From: Variovorax paradoxus
Lineage (GTDB): Bacteria > Pseudomonadota > Gammaproteobacteria > Burkholderiales > Burkholderiaceae_C
NCBI RefSeq assembly: GCF_009755665.1
Contig: NZ_CP046622.1
Span: 4,526,001 to 4,590,000, forward strand
DNA: 64,000 nucleotides
Direction of reading: 5' to 3'
The position numbers and the translations under genes are program-made. The notes under the pieces are model-generated. The model saw nothing but the letters and a program-made list of their open reading frames with translations, made no database searches and had not been told where the DNA came from. How positions within the stretch are numbered: position 1 is the stretch's first letter; every line of letters begins with the position of its first letter. Positions 25,918-36,398 of this stretch are shown one piece after another.

Positions 25918-27630
25918 ATGAGTTCGGCGGCGCCCGCGGGCGCCATGCCGTCGCCCGGTTCCGCATTTGCGGACCGCCTGCGCGCACAACCGAAACTGCC
26001 CCTGATCGTCGGCGCCGCCGCGATCGTCGCCGCCGCCGCCGCGTTCCTGCTCTGGAGCCGCGGTCCGGACTACGGCGTGCTCTATACCAATGTGTCCGAC
26101 CGCGACGGCGGCGCCATCATTGCGTCGCTGCAGCAGATGAACGTGCCGTACAAGTTCGCCGAAGGCGGCGGCGCGATCCTGATCGCCAGCGACAAGGTGC
26201 CCGAAGTGCGCCTGAAGCTTGCCTCCCAGGGCTTGCCCAAGGGCGGCGGCGTCGGCTTCGAACTGCTGGACAACCAGAAGTTCGGCACCAGCCACTTCGC
26301 CGAACAGGTCAACTACCAGCGCGGCCTGGAAGGCGAGCTTGCGCGCTCCATCGAATCGATCGGCTCGGTCGAATCGGCGCGCATCCACCTGGCGCTGCCC
26401 AAGCCCTCGCTCTTCGTGCGCGACCAGAAGAAGCCTTCGGCCTCGGTGGTGCTCACGCTGCACCGCGGCCGCAGCATCGACGAAGGCCAGGTCAGCGCCA
26501 TCGTGCACATGGTTTCGAGCAGCGTGCCCGAACTGAGCGCCAAGAGCGTGACCGTGGTCGACCAGCACGGCAACCTGCTGTCGGCCGCCAACGCCGGCGC
26601 GCGCGGGCTGGACGTGAGCCAACTCAAATATGCGCAGGAAATCGAGCAGGGCTACATCCGCCGCATCGAAGCCATCCTGCAGCCGATTCTTGGCGCAACC
26701 AACGTGCGTGCGCAGGTCGCCGCAGACATCGACTTCTCCGTGGTCGAGCGCACCGAAGAAAGCTACAAGCCGAACCAGGACCCCCGCAACGCGGCGATCC
26801 GCAGCCAGCAGTCGAGCGAATCGACGCAGCAAGGCGCCACGCCGCCGGGCGGCATTCCGGGTGCGCTGTCGAACCAGCCGCCGCAAACGCCGAACGCGCC
26901 CATCAGCGCGCCGCCGGCGCCCAATGCCACACCAGGTGCAGCGGGTGCACCTGGTGCAACGGCCGCGACGGGCACCGCAACCACCGCCGGCTCGGCGCCG
27001 GGCAGCGCGCGCAAGGATGTGACGACCAACTACGAGCTGGACCGCTCGATCCGCCACGTGCAGCAGGGCGCGGGCGGCGTCAAGCGGCTGTCGGTGGCGG
27101 TGGTGGTCAACCACCGCAGCGCGCCGGACGCGAGCGGCAAGCTCGTGCAGCGCGCGCTCACGCCGGCCGAGATCGAGCAGATCCGCAACCTGGCCAAGGA
27201 GGCAATGGGCTTCAGCCAGGAGCGCGGCGACTCGCTCAACGTGGTCAACAGCGCCTTCACCCGCGACGGCGAAGACGGCCAGGCCGGACCCGAGCTGCCC
27301 TTCTGGCGCGACCCGGCCAACCTGGGGCTTGCCAAGACGATCGGACAGTACGTGCTGCTCGCCTTCCTGGCCCTGTTCGCCTGGTTCGCGGTGCTGCGGC
27401 CGCTGCTGCGCAAGCACCTCGCGCCGCCGGCGCCCCCGGCCGCCGCTGCGCCAACCGGCTCCGCCGCCACCGCAGAGGCAGGCGGCGACGACGAAGCGAA
27501 CGCATCGCGTGTCAGCGCAAGGGCGCGTGAGATCGAACGCCAGAAGGCCGACCTTGCCTACGCACACGAAACCGCTGACCAGGACCCGCGCCTGGTGGCC
27601 ACGTTGATCAAGCATTGGATGAACACATGA
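25918..27630 (+). CDS. fliF: FliF, MS-ring protein
   Basis: FliF forms the MS ring in the inner membrane. 570 residues with two transmembrane helices (about 26-44, LPLIVGAAAIVAAAAAFLLW region; about 470-490, YVLLAFLALFAWFAVLRPLL) and the ring-building motifs (GPDYGVLYTNVSDRDGGAI, then SVVLTLHRGRSI). The periplasmic loop has an Ala/Pro/Gly-rich insert near 300-355. A GGAGG site 8 bases before the ATG fixes the start. Overlaps fliG by ATGA. Confidence 0.97.
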   Translation: MSSAAPAGAMPSPGSAFADRLRAQPKLPLIVGAAAIVAAAAAFLLWSRGPDYGVLYTNVSDRDGGAIIASLQQMNVPYKFAEGGGAILIASDKVPEVRLKLASQGLPKGGGVGFELLDNQKFGTSHFAEQVNYQRGLEGELARSIESIGSVESARIHLALPKPSLFVRDQKKPSASVVLTLHRGRSIDEGQVSAIVHMVSSSVPELSAKSVTVVDQHGNLLSAANAGARGLDVSQLKYAQEIEQGYIRRIEAILQPILGATNVRAQVAADIDFSVVERTEESYKPNQDPRNAAIRSQQSSESTQQGATPPGGIPGALSNQPPQTPNAPISAPPAPNATPGAAGAPGATAATGTATTAGSAPGSARKDVTTNYELDRSIRHVQQGAGGVKRLSVAVVVNHRSAPDASGKLVQRALTPAEIEQIRNLAKEAMGFSQERGDSLNVVNSAFTRDGEDGQAGPELPFWRDPANLGLAKTIGQYVLLAFLALFAWFAVLRPLLRKHLAPPAPPAAAAPTGSAATAEAGGDDEANASRVSARAREIERQKADLAYAHETADQDPRLVATLIKHWMNT

Positions 27631-28622
27631 GCGATGCCGGCACACGAAAAAGCGCGATCCTGCTGATGTCCCTCGGCGAGGACCGCGCGGCGGCCACGCT
27701 GGCCCACCTGCCCGCCACTGAAGTGCAGGCCCTGGGCGCGGCAATGGCCAAGCTGAGCCAGGTCTCCAAGGACGAGCTGGCGGCCGTGCTGGCCGAGTTC
27801 CGCATGGAGACCGAGCAGCTGTCCGCACTGCACCTGGGCTCGGGCAGCTACATCCGCGCGGTGCTGCGCAAGGCGCTCGGCGACGACCGCGCAAGCAACC
27901 TGCTCGAAGACATCCTCCAGCCCGAGCAGCCGCACGGCGGCATCGAGCGGCTGAACGACCTGGAAGCCGGTGAAGTGGTGGAGCTCATCCGCGACGAACA
28001 CCCGCAGATCCTTGCCACGCTGCTGATCCACCTGGACCGCAAGAAGGCGTCGGAAGTGCTCGAGAAACTGCCGGAGCGCCTGCGCCACGACGTGATCCTG
28101 CGCGTGGCCACCTTCGGCGGCGTGCAGCCCGCCGCGCTGGCCGAGCTGACCGACGTGCTGACCGAAATGCTCTCGGGCGAAGGCCTGAAGCGCAGCCGCC
28201 TGGGCGGCGTGCGCACGGCGGCGGAAATCGTCAACCTGATGAACAGCGCGCAGGAAGAAGGCGCGATTGCCCATGTGCGCGAGCACGACGACGCGCTGGC
28301 CCAGCGCATTCTCGAAGAGATGTTCGTGTTCGAGAACCTGCTCGACCTGGAAGACCGCTTCATCCAGCGCCTGCTCAAGGACATCGAATCCGATTCGCTC
28401 ATCGTGGCGCTCAAGGGCTCGGCACCCGAGCTGCGGGAGAAGTTCCTCAAGAACATGTCGCAGCGCGCCGCGGAAACGCTGCGCGAAGACATCGAACTGC
28501 GCGGCCCGGTGCGGGTGTCGCAGGTCGAGACCGAACAGAAGGCCATTCTCCAGGTGGTGCGCCGCCTGGCCGATGCCGGCGAAATCGTCATCTCCACGCC
28601 CGGCACCGATGACTTCGTCTGA
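27627..28622 (+). CDS. fliG: FliG, rotor switch protein
   Basis: FliG transfers torque from MotA to the rotor. 331 residues from the ATG that overlaps the fliF stop. N-domain (MSDAGTRKSAILLMSLGED), middle domain with the EHPQ motif (RDEHPQILATLLIHLD), and C-domain charged helix (KDIESDSLIVALKGSAPELREKF region, with MSQRAAETLREDIELRGPV). Confidence 0.97.
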   Translation: MSDAGTRKSAILLMSLGEDRAAATLAHLPATEVQALGAAMAKLSQVSKDELAAVLAEFRMETEQLSALHLGSGSYIRAVLRKALGDDRASNLLEDILQPEQPHGGIERLNDLEAGEVVELIRDEHPQILATLLIHLDRKKASEVLEKLPERLRHDVILRVATFGGVQPAALAELTDVLTEMLSGEGLKRSRLGGVRTAAEIVNLMNSAQEEGAIAHVREHDDALAQRILEEMFVFENLLDLEDRFIQRLLKDIESDSLIVALKGSAPELREKFLKNMSQRAAETLREDIELRGPVRVSQVETEQKAILQVVRRLADAGEIVISTPGTDDFV

Positions 28623-28678
28623 AACCATGTTGCAAGTCCAATTTCGCGGTAAGCGCGGCAACGCGGGGAGTCGATGAG

Positions 28679-29422
28679 ATGACGTTGGCCAACCAATCGT
28701 TTGCGTCCCGCGCTCGGCAGAGCACGCCGCCAGTGGCTGCAAGGCCCCGCCTTTCCGCCTGGCAGCGCTGGGAGATGAACTCGCTCGACGAAGACAGGCT
28801 CGCAGCGGGTGCGCCCGCCGAAGCAGCCGCGGCTCCCCGGGTAGACCCCGCAGCATTGGCTCGCGAAGCCGAGCTCGAGCGCCTGCGGCTGGAAGCGCGC
28901 GCCACCGGTGAGGCCGAAGGCCGCCGCGAAGGCTGGGCGCAGGGCCATGCCGAAGGCCATGCTGAAGGCTTGGCCGCGGGCTTGGCTGGTGCCAGCGCGC
29001 ACGCCGAGCAACTGCGCGCGCTGGCCGCTGCGCTGCCCGCCGCGTTGCGCAGCGCTGAACGCGAACTGGCCGATGCCGTGACGGCGCTCGCATTCGATGT
29101 TGCGCGCCAGGTGATCCATCGCACGCTGCGCACCGAACCCGAGTGGGTGCTTGCGCTGGTGCAAGACCTGCTGCACGCCGAGCCCGCCCTGCAGGGCGAG
29201 CCGCGCCTGCTGCTGCACCCGGACGACCTGGCGCTGGTCAAGAACAGCCTCGGCAATGAACTGCAGGCCGCCGGCTGGCAAGTGCGCGCCGACGACACCC
29301 TGGCCCGCGGCGGCTGCCGAGTGCGCTCCGCAAGCGGCGAAGTGGACGCGAGCCTGCAAAACCGCTGGAAGCGCGTGATCGATGCGTTCTCGCCGAGCGG
29401 CAGCGACGCGGCGGAAGGCTGA
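28679..29422 (+). CDS. fliH: FliH, regulator of the export ATPase
   Basis: FliH holds FliI in check and links it to FliN. 247 residues: a variable Ala/Pro-rich N-terminus, a GxxxG-like repeat section ([20 protein letters not shown]) typical of FliH, and a C-terminal region [16 protein letters not shown], then [17 protein letters not shown]. Gap of 56 bases after fliG; start chosen as the first ATG after that gap. Confidence 0.95.
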   Translation: MTLANQSFASRARQSTPPVAARPRLSAWQRWEMNSLDEDRLAAGAPAEAAAAPRVDPAALAREAELERLRLEARATGEAEGRREGWAQGHAEGHAEGLAAGLAGASAHAEQLRALAAALPAALRSAERELADAVTALAFDVARQVIHRTLRTEPEWVLALVQDLLHAEPALQGEPRLLLHPDDLALVKNSLGNELQAAGWQVRADDTLARGGCRVRSASGEVDASLQNRWKRVIDAFSPSGSDAAEG

Positions 29423-29427
29423 AGACG

Positions 29428-30873
29428 ATGTCCGCAACAGCACAAGCCGCAGCACCTTCCACGCCTGTCGCCAACCCGCACCTCAAGTCCTGGCTGGACA
29501 CGCTCGCGCAAGCCCGCCAAGACGTCGGTCTTTGCTCGACCATTGCCACCTCGGGCCGGCTGACGCGCGCCGTCGGCCTGGTGCTGGAGGCCGTGGGCCT
29601 GCAGTTGCCGGTCGGCAGCGACTGCCTGATCGAATTGCCGCCCGGCTACCCGCAGCGCCATGCGGAGGCCGAAGTGGTCGGCTTTGCCGGCGACCGCCTG
29701 TTTCTCATGCCGCAAAGCGAAGTGGCCGGCCTGCTGCCGGGCGCCCGCGTGTTCGCGCGGCCCGGACCGGTGCAGGCAAGTGCCAGCGGCAGCTCGGGCG
29801 ATGCGCATACCAAGCGGCTGCCGGTGGGCGAAGGCATGCTCGGCCGCGTGGTCGATGCCGCCGGCCGGCCGCTGGACGGGCTCGGCCCCCTCGACGTGAG
29901 CCGCCGCGTGCCGCTGAGCTCGCCGCCGATGAACCCGCTTGCGCGCGCGCCGATCGATTCGGTGCTCGACGTCGGCGTACGCGCCATCAACGCCATGCTC
30001 ACGGTGGGCCGCGGCCAGCGCATGGGCCTGTTTGCAGGCTCCGGCGTGGGCAAGAGCGTGCTGCTGGGCATGATGGCGCGCTACACCAGCGCCGAGGTCA
30101 TCGTGGTCGGCCTGATCGGCGAACGCGGCCGCGAGGTGAAGGATTTCATCGAGAACACGCTCGGCGAAGAGGGCCTGGCCCGCGCCGTGGTGGTGGCCGC
30201 ACCGGCCGACAACTCGCCGCTGCTGCGCCTGCAGGGCGCGGCCTATGCCACCTGCCTGGCCGAATACTTTCGCGACCAGGGCCGCGACGTGCTGCTCATC
30301 ATGGATTCGCTCACGCGCTATGCCATGGCGCAGCGCGAGATTGCGCTCGCCGTCGGCGAGCCGCCGGCCACCAAGGGCTATCCGCCCTCCGTGTTCGCCA
30401 AGCTGCCGGCGCTGGTCGAACGGGCCGGAAACGGATCGCGCGACGCCAATGGGCGGGGCGGCTCGATCACGGCGTTCTACACCGTGCTGTCCGAAGGCGA
30501 CGACCAGCAAGACCCGATTGCCGACTCGGCGCGCGCCATCCTGGACGGGCACGTGGTGCTCTCGCGCACGCTCGCCGAGGCGGGCCACTACCCGGCCATC
30601 GACATCGAGGCGTCCATCAGCCGCGCGATGACCGCGCTGATCGAGCCTTCGCAGTTCGACACCGTGCGCCGCTTCAAGCAGGCGCTCTCGCGCTACCAGC
30701 GCAACCGCGACCTGATCAGCGTCGGCGCGTATGCGGCCGGCCACGATCCGCAGCTCGACCAGGCCATTGCGCTGTACCCGCGCATCGAGGCCTTCCTGCA
30801 GCAATCGATGGAAGAACGCTGCGACTACCAAACCTCGATCGCCCGCATGGGCGGCCTGTTCGAGCCTGCCTGA
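29428..30873 (+). CDS. fliI: FliI, flagellar export ATPase
   Basis: The 481-residue ATPase has the F1-beta-like fold: Walker [27 protein letters not shown], Walker [22 protein letters not shown] and the C-terminal helical part. Starts 5 bases after fliH. It releases chaperones and unfolds cargo at the gate formed by FlhA/FlhB/FliPQR. Confidence 0.98.
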   Translation: MSATAQAAAPSTPVANPHLKSWLDTLAQARQDVGLCSTIATSGRLTRAVGLVLEAVGLQLPVGSDCLIELPPGYPQRHAEAEVVGFAGDRLFLMPQSEVAGLLPGARVFARPGPVQASASGSSGDAHTKRLPVGEGMLGRVVDAAGRPLDGLGPLDVSRRVPLSSPPMNPLARAPIDSVLDVGVRAINAMLTVGRGQRMGLFAGSGVGKSVLLGMMARYTSAEVIVVGLIGERGREVKDFIENTLGEEGLARAVVVAAPADNSPLLRLQGAAYATCLAEYFRDQGRDVLLIMDSLTRYAMAQREIALAVGEPPATKGYPPSVFAKLPALVERAGNGSRDANGRGGSITAFYTVLSEGDDQQDPIADSARAILDGHVVLSRTLAEAGHYPAIDIEASISRAMTALIEPSQFDTVRRFKQALSRYQRNRDLISVGAYAAGHDPQLDQAIALYPRIEAFLQQSMEERCDYQTSIARMGGLFEPA

Positions 30874-30896
30874 GCCACAACCACCACGGAGCCGCC

Positions 30897-31352
30897 ATGC
30901 CGCACAAACTTCCGCTCGACACGCTCACCGACCTCGCCCGCAACAAGACCGACGATGCGGCGCGGCAGCTCGGCCTGCTGCAGAACGCGCAAGTCAGCGC
31001 CGCGCAGAAGCTGGAGCTGCTGCTGCAATACCGCCAGGACTACAGCGACCAGTTGCACGTGCTGATGCAGAACGGCCTGCCCTCGGCGCAGTGGCACAAC
31101 TACCGCAACTTTCTCGGCACGCTTGACGGCGCCATCCAGCAGCAGCAGGCCATCGTCGCGCAGGCTGCCAGCCGGCTGGACATCGGCCGCAACGAATGGC
31201 AGCACCACAAGCGCCGCCTCAACTCCTTCGACGCGCTGGCCGAACGCATGCGTCGGCAAGAGCTCGTGGTCGGCGCCCGGCGCGAGCAACGCGACAGCGA
31301 CGAACGCGCGGCACGCAAGTTCTTCGACCGCGCCTCCCGACCGACACCCTGA
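30897..31352 (+). CDS. fliJ: FliJ, export chaperone/ATPase stalk
   Basis: A 151-residue coiled-coil protein rich in Gln, Leu and Arg, with the FliJ-like section LELLLQYRQDYSDQL and a long second helix. It plugs the FliI ring and contacts FlhA. Placed between fliI and fliK with a 23-base gap. Confidence 0.93.
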   Translation: MPHKLPLDTLTDLARNKTDDAARQLGLLQNAQVSAAQKLELLLQYRQDYSDQLHVLMQNGLPSAQWHNYRNFLGTLDGAIQQQQAIVAQAASRLDIGRNEWQHHKRRLNSFDALAERMRRQELVVGARREQRDSDERAARKFFDRASRPTP

Positions 31353-31372
31353 CGTTTTCCTGAAGAACCGCC

Positions 31373-32752
31373 ATGCCCACCTTCATCGCTCCTTCCTTCG
31401 CGCCGAATGCAGCCGGCGCTTCGGCCTCTTCGACGGCTTCCGGCCCGCGCGGTCGCAACGCCGAGGAGGCCGACGGCCGCAGCTTCAATGCGGTGCTTAC
31501 CCGCTCGCGCGGCGCCGGCCAATCGCAGCAGGCCCAGGAAGATTCCGCGTCGCCCGCGCTCGAAGGCAAGGCACGGCAGAAACCCTCTCGCGCCGGCGAC
31601 CGCAAGGACGACCTAACCATCGAGCTGCCGGTGGCATTTTTTGCACCGACCATGACCCCGTTGGCTTCATCGCCCGCGGCGGCCTCGGCGCTCCCGGGTG
31701 GCGCAACCGTGGCGGCCAACCTGCCGGAAGGCGCGCAAAGCCTCTCGACTGCCGAAGCAGCCGTTGCGGCCCTGCCCGCCGACGCTGCCGCGGCCGCACT
31801 GCCCGGCGATGCGACTGACGCCGAAGGGATCGAGGGCGAAACCCCGGCAACGGCCGCGCTGCCGCGCGATGCCCAAGCCCTGGCGTCGGAAATTGCACAG
31901 CCCAAGAACAAGGGCCGTGCCGAAACGGTCACCGTTCCGCCTGTTGACCAATTGCCGACAAGCCCAGCGCTGCCAGCGGCAGATGCCGCTGCAGCGGCGG
32001 GCATAGTGCCGGTCGCCGCCACGGCACCGTCCGGCGATGCGACCGCCGCCACCGTCACCGCAATTGCTTCTGAGGCGGCCAAGGCGGCTGCCGCTTCTCC
32101 GGCTGCCGACGAGGCGCTATCGGCATCAGCAGCCGCAATGCTCGCAGCCGACAAGCCCGACCTCGGCGCCGCAACGGGCAACTCAGCCGATCCGTTTACC
32201 CTGCCGCAAGGGATGACTTTCGCCACCGCCGCGGCCGACCGCGCAAACCTGCCCGCCAATGCCAGCCAGGCACCGGTACTGAACGTGGCGCCGCCCGTAG
32301 GCTCCGACGAATGGGGCCCGGCCCTCGGCCACCAGATGCTGCGCATGAACGCGGCCGGCGCGCAGGTTGCCGAACTGAACCTGAACCCGGCCGGCCTCGG
32401 CCCGCTGAAGGTAACGCTCTCGATGGGAGACAACCAGGCGCAGGCCATGTTCGTCTCGGCCCATGAAAGCGTGCGCAAGGCCGTGGAGGCGGCGCTGCCG
32501 CAATTGCGCGCGAGCCTTGCGGAACAAGGCATCAGCCTGGGCCAGGCCTCGGTGGGTGCGGAGGCGCATCGTTTTGCCGGCCAGGGCGGCGCCTTCGACC
32601 AGCAAGCCCAGCAGCAGCAGGGTTCGGCCCGGCAGCCGCAGTACCCGGCGCCCGGCCGGGCGGACGCCGCTGCCCTCGCCGAGCCGCTGCACGGCAGCCT
32701 GCCGCCCGCCGCACCGCGCACATCCGGCGCCGGCGTAGACACCTTCGCATGA
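31373..32752 (+). CDS. fliK: FliK, hook-length control protein
   Basis: The 459-residue FliK has a long Ala-rich N-terminal ruler region and a folded C-terminal domain: GPALGHQMLRMNAAGAQVAE, then LNLNPAGLGPLKVTLSM and ALPQLRASLAEQGISLGQASV. FliK signals to FlhB when the hook is long enough. The tail is Gln/Pro/Ala-rich. This is the typical fliK; the second copy is next to flhDC. Confidence 0.93.
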   Translation: MPTFIAPSFAPNAAGASASSTASGPRGRNAEEADGRSFNAVLTRSRGAGQSQQAQEDSASPALEGKARQKPSRAGDRKDDLTIELPVAFFAPTMTPLASSPAAASALPGGATVAANLPEGAQSLSTAEAAVAALPADAAAAALPGDATDAEGIEGETPATAALPRDAQALASEIAQPKNKGRAETVTVPPVDQLPTSPALPAADAAAAAGIVPVAATAPSGDATAATVTAIASEAAKAAAASPAADEALSASAAAMLAADKPDLGAATGNSADPFTLPQGMTFATAAADRANLPANASQAPVLNVAPPVGSDEWGPALGHQMLRMNAAGAQVAELNLNPAGLGPLKVTLSMGDNQAQAMFVSAHESVRKAVEAALPQLRASLAEQGISLGQASVGAEAHRFAGQGGAFDQQAQQQQGSARQPQYPAPGRADAAALAEPLHGSLPPAAPRTSGAGVDTFA

Positions 32753-32758
32753 GACGAA

Positions 32759-32784
32759 CGCGGGATCTGAGGCCTTTTCCCGCG
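32759..32784 (+). terminator. Hairpin after fliK
   Basis: Arms CGCGGGA (32759-32765) and TCCCGCG (32778-32784) around a 12-base loop, 7 bases after the fliK stop. No T-run, so it may only dampen read-through to fliL. Confidence 0.4.
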
Positions 32785-32800
32785 CTTGATCAGCCCTTCG

Positions 32801-32820
32801 TTTGCCGGGCACCTGGCAAA
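32801..32820 (+). promoter_or_regulatory. Inverted repeat before fliL
   Basis: TTTGCC (32801-32806) and GGCAAA (32815-32820) with an inner GG/CC pair. It lies 39 bases before fliL and could be an operator or a leader hairpin. Binding factor unknown. Confidence 0.35.
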
Positions 32821-32859
32821 GAATAGTCCCAACCAGACATTGTTTTCGCAGTTTCAAAT

Positions 32860-33351
32860 ATGGCTACCAGTCCTTCTGCCGCACTCGCTCCCCCTGCGGC
32901 CGCGCCTCGCTCCTCGAAGCTGAAGATCGTGATTCCGGTCGCTGTGCTGGTCTGCATTCTTGCCGGCGGTGGCGGCTATTACCTGATGAGCCAGCGCGCT
33001 CCCGCCGAATCGGCCGCTCCGGCGCTCGTGCCCGACAAGCCGATCTTCGTGACGCTCGATCCCTTGACCGTGAACGTGCAGTCCGAAGGCCGCGCGCGCT
33101 TCCTGCACGTGGGCATGGCCCTCAAGGTGCGCAACGAGCAGGCCAAGGCGCATGTCGTCGAGTACATGCCCGAGGTGCGCAGCCGGCTTCTGCTGCTGCT
33201 GTCGAACCGCCCGCCCGAGTCGCTGGTGACCACCGAGGACAGGGCCCGGCTGGCCGAGGAAATCCGCCTCGAGCTGAGCCGCCCGCTGGCTGCAGGCTTT
33301 CCCCCGCAGGAGATCGGCAGCGTTTCCTTCAACACCTTCATGGTGCAGTAA
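32860..33351 (+). CDS. fliL: FliL, stator-associated basal body protein
   Basis: 163 residues: short cytoplasmic N-terminus, one transmembrane helix (about 24-44, IVIPVAVLVCILAGGGGYYL) and a periplasmic domain ending ISFNTF-type (here IGSVSFNTFMVQ). FliL supports stator function. First gene of the fliLMNOPQR group, with a 107-base gap upstream. Confidence 0.95.
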   Translation: MATSPSAALAPPAAAPRSSKLKIVIPVAVLVCILAGGGGYYLMSQRAPAESAAPALVPDKPIFVTLDPLTVNVQSEGRARFLHVGMALKVRNEQAKAHVVEYMPEVRSRLLLLLSNRPPESLVTTEDRARLAEEIRLELSRPLAAGFPPQEIGSVSFNTFMVQ

Positions 33352-33374
33352 ATCTTTTTCCGGACCGGCGATTC

Positions 33375-34376
33375 ATGGCCTATGAACAGGTGCTCTCCCA
33401 AGACGAAGTCGACGCGCTGCTGCAGGGCGTCACCGGAGGCAGCCCCGAGCAAAGCGAAGGCGCTGCCCCAAGGTCGGACGGCCTGCCGGTGTACGACCTC
33501 GGCGCGCCCGACCGCGTGGTGCGCAGCCGCATGCACACGCTGGAGGTCATCAACGAGCGCTTTGCCCGCCACCTGCGCAGCTCGCTGCTGAACTTCATGC
33601 GCCGCAGCCCCGACATTTCCGTCGGGCCGGTGCACATCCAGCAGTACGGCGAGTTCGTGCGGCACCTGCCGGTGCCCGCCAACATCAACATGCTGCACAT
33701 GAAGCCGCTGCGCGGCACGGCCCTCTTCGTGTTCGATCCGAAGCTGGTGTTCCTGGTGGTCGACAACCTCTTTGGCAGCGACGGGCGCTATCACGTGCGT
33801 GTCGAGGGGCGCGACTTCACGCGCACCGAGCAGCGCATCATCAAGCGCCTGCTGAACCTCACGCTGCAGTGCTATGCAGACGCCTGGCAGCCGGTGTTTC
33901 CGCTGAGCTTCGACTATGTGCGCGCCGAAATGCACGGCAAGCTGGCCAATATCGTCGCGCCGAACGAGGTGGTGATCAACACCACGCTGCAGATCGAGTT
34001 CGGCCCCGTGGGCGGCTTCCTGCACGTGTGCATTCCCTATTCGATGATCGAGCCGATCCGCGACCTGCTTTCCAACCCGGTGCAGGACGAGATTGAGGTC
34101 GACAAGCGCTGGGTGCGGCAGATGTCGCAGCAGATGCAGAGCGCCGACGTGGAGCTCAGCGCCGAATTCATTACCTTGCCCTCGACCATCGGCGAGGTCC
34201 TCAAGCTGCAGGCGGGCGACGTGCTGCCCATTGAACTTCCCGAGTCGATCACCGCACGGGTGGACGGCATTCCGGTGATGGAGTGCGGCTACGGCGTATC
34301 GAACGAACGCTATGCCCTGCGCGTGCTGCAGATGATCTCCCACCAAGACAGCGATCTGAAGAACGAACATGACTGA
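33375..34376 (+). CDS. fliM: FliM, C-ring switch protein
   Basis: 333 residues from the ATG at 33375. The N-terminal CheY-binding segment is LSQDEVDALLQGV, followed by the CheC-like middle domain (GTALFVFDPKLVFLVVDNLFG region) and the C-terminal SpoA domain (LPIELPESITARVDGIPVME). Overlaps fliN by 8 bases. Confidence 0.97.
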   Translation: MAYEQVLSQDEVDALLQGVTGGSPEQSEGAAPRSDGLPVYDLGAPDRVVRSRMHTLEVINERFARHLRSSLLNFMRRSPDISVGPVHIQQYGEFVRHLPVPANINMLHMKPLRGTALFVFDPKLVFLVVDNLFGSDGRYHVRVEGRDFTRTEQRIIKRLLNLTLQCYADAWQPVFPLSFDYVRAEMHGKLANIVAPNEVVINTTLQIEFGPVGGFLHVCIPYSMIEPIRDLLSNPVQDEIEVDKRWVRQMSQQMQSADVELSAEFITLPSTIGEVLKLQAGDVLPIELPESITARVDGIPVMECGYGVSNERYALRVLQMISHQDSDLKNEHD

Positions 34377-34842
34377 CAACACCCCATCCTCCAGCGATGC
34401 GGACGACTGGGCCAGCGCGCTGGCCGAGCAGACCGCGGCTTCCGCTCCCGCCCCCGCTCCTGCACCCGCCCCGGCACCTGCGCCGGCCCCTGCCTTTGCG
34501 CCCGCGCCCGCTGCCGCCCCCGCGGGCAGCCGCGTCTTCCAGCCGCTGCAGCCGGCACCGTCCGCTTCCGGTTCGCCGGTGGACGTGGAACGCATCCTCG
34601 ATGTGCCGGTGCAGCTGACGGCCGAACTCGGCCGCACCCGCATCACCATCAAGAGCCTGCTGCAGCTGTCGCAGGGCTCGGTGGTGGAGCTGGACGGCCT
34701 GGCCGGCCAACCGCTGGACGTGCTGATCAACGGCTACCTGATTGCGCAAGGCGAAGTGGTCGTGGTGAACGAGAAGTACGGCATTCGCCTGACCGACATC
34801 GTCACGCCCTCCGAACGCATGCAGAAGCTCGGCCGGTCATGA
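34369..34842 (+). CDS. fliN: FliN, C-ring switch protein
   Basis: 157 residues: an N-terminal tail containing about 15 Ala-Pro repeats (about 25-50), then the SpoA domain with [21 protein letters not shown] and [25 protein letters not shown] split by family spacing. FliN docks FliH and forms the base of the C-ring. The Ala-Pro spacer is longer than in E. coli. Confidence 0.97.
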   Translation: MTDNTPSSSDADDWASALAEQTAASAPAPAPAPAPAPAPAPAFAPAPAAAPAGSRVFQPLQPAPSASGSPVDVERILDVPVQLTAELGRTRITIKSLLQLSQGSVVELDGLAGQPLDVLINGYLIAQGEVVVVNEKYGIRLTDIVTPSERMQKLGRS

Positions 34843-35348
34843 CCCTTCTTGCAAGGCCTGCCAGGCGGTTGCGGCGCGTTGCCGCATCGATTGCGGCCGC
34901 GGCATGCAGCCTGGCCGCGCACGCCGCCCATGCCGCACTGCCGACGGTGCCTTCGCCCGTCGAAACGGCCCCGGCGGTCGGCGCATCCAGCCTGCTGCAG
35001 GCCGGCTTCGGCATGTTCGCGGTGCTGGGCCTCATCTTCCTGTGCGCCTGGGCGGCGCGCCGCTTCGGACTGCAGCGCCTGGGCGGCGGCCAGTTCGTGA
35101 AGGTGGTTTCGAGCGCCATGGTCGGCCAGCGCGAACGCGTGGTGGTGGTAGAGGTTGGCGCCACCTGGCTGGTGCTGGGCGTTACATCGAGCCAGGTCAA
35201 CACGCTGCATTCGATGCCGGCACAGGCGGTGCCCGCAACCCTGGGCGCAACGGCCTCCGTGCCGGATCCACGCCTTGCCGGCGCAGCAGGCCTCTTTGCT
35301 CAAAAACTGCGCGACTCCCTCGGACTCAGGCAGCGGCCGAACCCATGA
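34839..35348 (+). CDS. fliO: FliO, export gate assembly protein
   Basis: 169 residues with a signal-like N-terminus, one transmembrane helix (about 55-72, [20 protein letters not shown]) and a small FliO domain ([19 protein letters not shown], then [15 protein letters not shown]). FliO helps FliP assemble. Overlaps fliN and fliP by ATGA. Confidence 0.92.
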   Translation: MTLLARPARRLRRVAASIAAAACSLAAHAAHAALPTVPSPVETAPAVGASSLLQAGFGMFAVLGLIFLCAWAARRFGLQRLGGGQFVKVVSSAMVGQRERVVVVEVGATWLVLGVTSSQVNTLHSMPAQAVPATLGATASVPDPRLAGAAGLFAQKLRDSLGLRQRPNP

Positions 35349-36106
35349 TTCGCATTGCTTCCCAACGGCGCTTTCGCAGCGTCGTGCTGACCCTGCTCGC
35401 CCTTGCGCTGCCGATGACGGCATGGACGCAGGGCCTGCCCGGCCTGACCAGCTCGCCCGGCCCTGGCGGCAGCCAGACCTGGTCGCTCAGCGTGCAGACG
35501 CTGGTGCTGCTCACCTCGCTCACGTTCTTGCCGGCGCTGCTGCTGAGCATGACGAGCTTCACCCGCATCCTCATCGTGCTGGGCCTGCTGCGCACCGCCA
35601 TCGGCACGCAGTCTTCGCCGCCCAACCAGATTCTGGTGGGCCTGTCGCTCTTCCTGACTTTCTTCGTGATGTCGCCTGTGTTCGACAAGGTCTACAACGA
35701 CGCCTACAAGCCGTTTTCCGAGAACAAGATTTCGGCGGAGAAGGCGCTGGAGAAAGGCATTGCGCCCTTCAAGTCCTTCATGCTCAAGCAGACCCGCGAG
35801 AACGACCTGGCCCTGTTCGCCAGGCTCGCGAAGATTCCCGACATGCAAGGGCCGGAAGAAGTGCCGCTGCGCATCCTGCTTCCCGCTTTTGTGATCAGCG
35901 AACTGAAAACGGCGTTCCAGATCGGCTTCACCATCTTCATACCGTTTCTCATCATCGACCTGGTGGTAGCCAGCGTGCTGATGTCCATGGGCATGATGAT
36001 GGTGCCGCCCGCCTCCATTGCATTGCCGTTCAAGCTGATGCTGTTCGTCATGGCCGACGGCTGGCAGTTGCTGATCGGTGCGTTGGCCCAAAGCTTTTAT
36101 CTTTAG
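35345..36106 (+). CDS. fliP: FliP, export gate channel protein
   Basis: 253 residues with a cleavable signal (about residues 1-28) and four membrane helices. Conserved [20 protein letters not shown], then [17 protein letters not shown] (here [20 protein letters not shown]) and [20 protein letters not shown]. Start ATG at 35345 overlaps fliO stop. Confidence 0.97.
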   Translation: MIRIASQRRFRSVVLTLLALALPMTAWTQGLPGLTSSPGPGGSQTWSLSVQTLVLLTSLTFLPALLLSMTSFTRILIVLGLLRTAIGTQSSPPNQILVGLSLFLTFFVMSPVFDKVYNDAYKPFSENKISAEKALEKGIAPFKSFMLKQTRENDLALFARLAKIPDMQGPEEVPLRILLPAFVISELKTAFQIGFTIFIPFLIIDLVVASVLMSMGMMMVPPASIALPFKLMLFVMADGWQLLIGALAQSFYL

Positions 36107-36115
36107 AGGTCCGGA

Positions 36116-36385
36116 ATGACACCCGAATCCGTCATGTCCCTGGGCAGCCAGGCAATCCACGTCTCCCTGCTGCTCGGCGCGCCCATGCTGCTGGTGGCGC
36201 TGGTGGTCGGCCTGATCATCAGCATCTTCCAGGCGGCCACGCAGATCAACGAAGCCACGCTGTCGTTCATTCCCAAGCTGCTGGCCGTGTGCGCGGTGCT
36301 GGTCATTGCCGGCCCGTGGATGCTGGCGCAGATGCTCGACTACATCCGCACGCTGTTCTCGAGCATTCCGCAGCTGGTAGCCTGA
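36116..36385 (+). CDS. fliQ: FliQ, export gate channel protein
   Basis: 89 residues, two transmembrane helices, with the family stretch LVALVVGLIISIFQAATQIN and ETWM-like PWMLAQMLDYIRTLFSSIP at the end. Nine bases after fliP. Confidence 0.97.
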   Translation: MTPESVMSLGSQAIHVSLLLGAPMLLVALVVGLIISIFQAATQINEATLSFIPKLLAVCAVLVIAGPWMLAQMLDYIRTLFSSIPQLVA

Positions 36386-36398
36386 GGGCACGCGCGCG